Positions 60,640-64,000 of a stretch of 64,000 nucleotides of DNA are shown here, one piece after another. The position numbers and the translations under genes are program-made. A model generated the notes under the pieces. The model saw only the letters and a list, made by a program, of their open reading frames with translations, was not told the origin of the DNA and made no database searches. The number at the start of each line of letters is the position of its first letter. Within the stretch, counting starts at the first letter, position 1. Source of the stretch: Lentilactobacillus buchneri (GTDB lineage: Bacteria; Bacillota; Bacilli; Lactobacillales; Lactobacillaceae); the NCBI RefSeq assembly GCF_018314255.1, contig NZ_CP073066.1, positions 620,001 through 684,000 on the forward strand, in the 5' to 3' direction.

Positions 60640-62208
60640 TTACGATTCTTCTCGAATCACTGGTTTTTCCTTTAAGCTCAATTGCTCCACGTTCAAGACT
60701 TTATCAACCAATCCATCATAGAAGCTGGACTCATGGCTGACAATAATTAAGTTACCGGGGAACCGGTCCAAAGCTCGCTTCAAGGCCTCTTTAGTCTCTT
60801 CATCCAAATGATTGGTGGGCTCATCCATAATCAGGAAGTTGGTCGGGGTGAACTCCATCATGGCCAATTTGACCTTGGTTTGTTCACCTCCGGAAAGTTC
60901 CCCAATTGGTTTAATGGCATTGGCAGCATCCAGACCGCATTTGGCAAGCTTGGTCCGGATTGCCCGTTGGTTTAATTTAGGAAATTTATCCGAAATAATC
61001 TGCATCGGCGTCATCCGGTTGTTATCCCATTCCAGTTCCTGGCTGAAATAACTGATGTGAGATGATGGCGAGAATTTGGCCGTTCCACCTTTGGCAGGCA
61101 GTTGACCGAGGATTGATTTGATCAAAGTTGACTTACCAACCCCGTTAAACCCTGCAAAGCCAAACTTCTCTCCCATTGAAATGGTGAAGGTAACCGGCTT
61201 AAGTAATGGCTTATTGTAACCAACCGACAAATGATCGACGGTCAAGGCTTCATGAGAACCGGTTTCTTCATAGGGAAAATTGAAGCTGGCCTTGATATTA
61301 GTCGAAGGCGGATCAATTTTATCCATATGGGCCAGTTTCTTCTCCCGCGATTTGGCCATCGTGGACTTGGAACCCGCCTTGTTCTTACGGATAAAGCGCT
61401 CAGCTTTCTCGATTTCGACCTGCTGCTTATCGTACTCACGCTGTTGGAATTCTTCTCTCTCAGCCCGTTGACGCATCGCTTGTTTGAAACTACCACGATA
61501 TTTGGTAATCTTCCCAAAAGCAACGTTGATGATACAGTTAGTGATTTTTTCCAAGAAATCATAATCATGTGAGACGACCAGTGCAGAACCGGTAAACCCA
61601 TTCAAATAGTCGATCAACCAGTCGATTTGAGCGGTGTCCAGATAGTTGGTTGGCTCATCGAGTAAAATGACGTCGGGATCTGCCAACAACATTTTGGCAA
61701 GGATGATCTTGGAACGCTGACCACCTGACATCTGGCCAACCAGGTGATCGCGACCAATGTTATCTAATCCCAAGCCGGTAATCGTCTGTTCAATTCTGGT
61801 GTCAATGTTATAGAAATCGCTGGAATCCAAGATGTCCTGAAGTTTCCCAGCCCGCTCCAACAATTTATCATCGGCCGTCTTAGCATAGGTATTATAAAGT
61901 TCATTCAATTGGTCACTAGTTTTGTATAAATCAGCAAATGCCGTGCGCAAAAAGTCGATCAGGGTTAAATCTTCCTCAACATCGGCATACTGGTCCAAAT
62001 AACCAATTTTAATGTTTTTCTGCCACTTTATGTCCCCAGAAAGAGGCAGTTCACTTCCGGTAATGATCTTGATGAGCGTTGATTTACCAACCCCATTTTG
62101 ACCCACCACGCCCATGTGCTCGCCTTTTTCAAGCGTAAATTCAGCATCTTTGTACAGATCCTTCTCAGCAAAGCTCATTGAAAGATTTGATACGGATAGT
62201 AATGGCAA
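60640..62208 (-). CDS. ABC-F family ATPase (ribosome-associated)
   Basis: A 522-residue soluble protein with two ABC domains: GQNGVGKST with MSGGQRSKIILAKMLL, and GFNGVGKST with LSGGEQTKVKLAMMEF, joined by a charged helical P-site tip region (about residues 230-300, KNKAGSKSTMAKSREKK). Both Walker B motifs are DEPTNYLD/DEPTNHLD. No membrane part exists, so it acts on the ribosome (translation factor, possibly antibiotic protection). Start is TTG at 62208 with AAGGAG upstream. Confidence 0.9.
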   Translation of the reverse strand: MPLLSVSNLSMSFAEKDLYKDAEFTLEKGEHMGVVGQNGVGKSTLIKIITGSELPLSGDIKWQKNIKIGYLDQYADVEEDLTLIDFLRTAFADLYKTSDQLNELYNTYAKTADDKLLERAGKLQDILDSSDFYNIDTRIEQTITGLGLDNIGRDHLVGQMSGGQRSKIILAKMLLADPDVILLDEPTNYLDTAQIDWLIDYLNGFTGSALVVSHDYDFLEKITNCIINVAFGKITKYRGSFKQAMRQRAEREEFQQREYDKQQVEIEKAERFIRKNKAGSKSTMAKSREKKLAHMDKIDPPSTNIKASFNFPYEETGSHEALTVDHLSVGYNKPLLKPVTFTISMGEKFGFAGFNGVGKSTLIKSILGQLPAKGGTAKFSPSSHISYFSQELEWDNNRMTPMQIISDKFPKLNQRAIRTKLAKCGLDAANAIKPIGELSGGEQTKVKLAMMEFTPTNFLIMDEPTNHLDEETKEALKRALDRFPGNLIIVSHESSFYDGLVDKVLNVEQLSLKEKPVIREES

Positions 62209-62348
62209 AAAAGTTCACTCCTTAATTAATTCGAAATACTACATACAATTTGTTACGTTACTCTTGTTTCCTATAGTAGTCAAACTAATCGTGCGAAGAT
62301 TTCGCTTTGGTATATAATGGAAACATTACTTTTAAAGGATGATCATAA

Positions 62349-62702
62349 ATGAATATCAGAGAAATTGAATACATTACAATCCCCGTCTCCAACCTGGAAG
62401 TCAGCCTCAGATTTTACCACGAGGTCTTTGACCTGCAAATTGTTGATTTACCCAACGGTGATAAGGGAGCGGACATGCACAAAATGTTCCTTGACTTCCA
62501 CGAGGAAGACAAGGTCGACAACCCAATCTCATTTGGCTTGATTGCTAAAGACAAAATGGCCGATATCAAAGCCCATTTGATTAACTACTTTGTGGATATC
62601 GTGAGTGAACCGACCGAAAAAACTGAAGTAAGGAGAAACGTTAATTCGATCACGATTTTAGATCCTGACAAGAATCGGATCGAAGTTAACGAGTTCAGAT
62701 AA
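62349..62702 (+). CDS. Glyoxalase/VOC family protein
   Basis: A 117-residue single VOC domain: IEYITIPVSNLEVSLRFYHEVFDL opening, and LDPDKNRIEVNEF closing Glu of a glyoxalase I fold. Members include glyoxalase, fosfomycin-resistance and ring-cleavage enzymes; the short alpha-beta pattern gives no substrate. It is directly joined to the CPBP gene (TAA ATG). Confidence 0.82.
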   Translation: MNIREIEYITIPVSNLEVSLRFYHEVFDLQIVDLPNGDKGADMHKMFLDFHEEDKVDNPISFGLIAKDKMADIKAHLINYFVDIVSEPTEKTEVRRNVNSITILDPDKNRIEVNEFR

Positions 62703-63377
62703 ATGAATCCAACCAGGTATCTCATCACTAAATCAACGCAAATTTTAAAATTCGTGGGGTTTCTGGCAACTTATATTGTAGCGGAATCAGTTTTTGAAAT
62801 TGCCGGTCAATACATCAAAGACCCTCTGAGTGCTCGTCACCTTCTGGGACTGGCACTGGTTTTGATTGCCGGGGCCCTGGCTTTGATCGGTTGGCGTTAT
62901 GGTAAGCAGCTCGCTGCTAACAATCCACGGCATTTTGGCCGACGGCATCCGACTGCCAAGCGGATCGCCCAACTGTTATGGATTTTTATTTTGATGACGG
63001 CTATCCAGATACTTTGGCAGTGGCTCATTGCCAACCACGTCTTGACTACACCCAGCAATCAACAGGCTGTCGAAGCCGCCGAAGTCAAGATGCCCATGTG
63101 GAACATCTTTTTTGGCGGGATTCTCGCACCGATTTTTGAGGAGCTTATTTTTCGTGGCATCTTCATGAATTATTTCTTCAATAAAGATAACCGGCTGAAC
63201 AATCTTTTGGCAGTCATCGTCAGCGGCTCGCTGTTTGGGTTTGCCCATGAGATGAGCTTTGACCTGACTTGGATCATGTATTCCGCCCTCGGCTGCTGCT
63301 TATCGTTTGCCTACATGCATTTCCGTGATATTCGTTATAGTATCGCACTTCATATGATGAACAATTTGATTCCATAG
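62703..63377 (+). CDS. CPBP family intramembrane glutamic endopeptidase
   Basis: A 224-residue membrane protein with about six helices. The Abi/CAAX motifs are complete: PIFEELIFRGIFMNYFF (EExxxR) and LFGFAHEMSF (FxxxH). In lactobacilli such proteins give immunity to bacteriocins or process peptides; no bacteriocin gene is near. It starts immediately after the VOC stop. Confidence 0.88.
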   Translation: MNPTRYLITKSTQILKFVGFLATYIVAESVFEIAGQYIKDPLSARHLLGLALVLIAGALALIGWRYGKQLAANNPRHFGRRHPTAKRIAQLLWIFILMTAIQILWQWLIANHVLTTPSNQQAVEAAEVKMPMWNIFFGGILAPIFEELIFRGIFMNYFFNKDNRLNNLLAVIVSGSLFGFAHEMSFDLTWIMYSALGCCLSFAYMHFRDIRYSIALHMMNNLIP

Positions 63378-63457
63378 GATGAGAATATGAACCGCACTAT
63401 TTAGTCATAAAACCAAATCACAATTAAAACAGAGATCGGGACACAGCTCACAATGAG

Positions 63458-64000
63458 GGTTCTACAATATCTGTTGTTGGTAATAGATTTTTATCTATTA
63501 CTGATGACAGATTTTTTGTTTATCATTAGAATAAAAAAGCGGACATCTCCCGTCCGTTAACTTGCTCCCACCACAGAATTAAGTCAAGAAAGAAAATGCC
63601 CTATGTCAAATGATACTACGAAAATGTTGTTAGGAATAGATGATGAACACTTAATAATTGAGGAAGGACAAGTGGGTGATGATGGAGTGATTCGATTGGT
63701 GGGGTCCCTAAACTACACCCCCAAGGCATGCCGCAATTGTGGGATTATCAATGATCACCAAATTATTGGCTATGGTTGGCGGAAGACCACCATTAGATTC
63801 GCAAAAACATTGGGCAGCACCGTTATCCTGTGTCTCAATCGGCGAAACTTTCACTGTAAGGCTTGTCATACCAATTTCCTGGCGCAGACGAATGCGGTGC
63901 CGAAACACTGCACGATTTCAAATACGACCCGCAAACAATGCTTAGAAAAACTGACCGAACCGGTTTCGCTCAAACACATTGCCGATGAGTTATCCACTTC
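63458..64000 (+). mobile_element. ISL3 family element, second copy, truncated by window edge
   Basis: From GGTTCTAC at 63458 the sequence is the same, base for base as far as I can compare, as the element at 23527, including the leader before the transposase. The left flank (ACAATGAG, 63450-63457) differs, so it is an independent insertion. The right end is outside the window. Confidence 0.93.
63603..64000 (+). CDS. ISL3 transposase, N-terminal part
   Basis: The first 132 codons match the transposase at 23672, including the CRNCG and CKAC zinc pairs. The catalytic part lies beyond the window. Confidence 0.9.
   Translation, partial: MSNDTTKMLLGIDDEHLIIEEGQVGDDGVIRLVGSLNYTPKACRNCGIINDHQIIGYGWRKTTIRFAKTLGSTVILCLNRRNFHCKACHTNFLAQTNAVPKHCTISNTTRKQCLEKLTEPVSLKHIADELST

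Noticed and set aside
62703..63377. Bacteriocin immunity locus around the CPBP protease
   Set aside because: No double-glycine leader peptide, bacteriocin ABC exporter or two-component system is near; only the VOC gene is linked.
1..64000. tRNA, rRNA, CRISPR array, prophage, restriction or toxin-antitoxin systems
   Set aside because: I looked for tRNA-like GGTTCRANYCC cores in context, repeated 28-36 base arrays, phage structural genes, methylases and paired small ORFs and saw none that hold up.

Overview
The window looks like chromosome from a low-to-mid GC Gram-positive lactic acid bacterium of the Lactobacillaceae, probably a heterofermentative Lentilactobacillus/Levilactobacillus-type species (inference; no rRNA is present to confirm it). 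Supporting this are PepX and PepI peptidases, an opp oligopeptide importer with extra OppA paralogs, sucrose phosphorylase, CcpA-type cre sites, strong AGGAGG ribosome binding sites, IS30 and ISL3 family elements, and signal-peptide surface proteins with Pro-rich linkers.

Layout. 1-8.5 kb: housekeeping genes (5' part of guaA, coaA, helD, a histidine phosphatase, a MazG-like enzyme, a lipoprotein), then two MerR regulators around an O-acetyltransferase and a broken short-chain dehydrogenase. 8.5-16.4 kb: oppABCDF on the minus strand with a second, tandem oppA upstream. 16.6-19.4 kb: hflX and an amino acid permease. 19.4-25.4 kb: a decaying mobile-element region with a frameshifted oxidoreductase, a LacI regulator cut by an IS30 element, mgtC, a complete ISL3 element sitting in the loop of a terminator, an mgtC 3' fragment and a 29-residue membrane peptide gene. 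25.5-28.5 kb: a polar amino acid ABC importer. 28.8-33.7 kb: a glutamine amidotransferase-like protein, two unrecognised envelope proteins, a Fur-type regulator, a guanylate-kinase-like protein, a Nudix hydrolase and a cation/proton antiporter. 33.9-36 kb: a leucine-rich surface protein under a perfect cre site. 36.2-39.1 kb: proton-translocating transhydrogenase (three subunits). 39.3-44 kb: beta-glucuronidase, a GPH sugar symporter and an AraC regulator. 44-47.5 kb: pepX and pepI. 47.7-53.4 kb: LacI regulator, GH13 glucosidase, sucrose phosphorylase and a GPH symporter. 53.4-63.4 kb: TauE/SafE permease, a second surface protein, an enolase-superfamily dehydratase, lipoate ligase, a third oppA, an ABC-F protein, a VOC protein and a CPBP protease. 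From 63,458 a second copy of the ISL3 element begins and runs off the window.

How the genes work together. Peptide uptake (Opp, three OppA proteins) and peptidases (PepX, PepI) suit a proteolytic, amino-acid-requiring lifestyle. Two carbohydrate modules (glucuronides; sucrose or alpha-glucosides) use proton/sodium-coupled GPH symporters rather than PTS. PntAB can trade NADH for NADPH using proton motive force.

I do not see a convincing new multi-gene system such as a defence island, biosynthetic cluster or CRISPR array. The most useful second-look items are the terminator-loop ISL3 insertion, a probable AUU start in lplA, a standalone 29-residue membrane peptide gene, a large folded intergenic element after pepI, and two textbook 19-bp-spacer MerR promoters.
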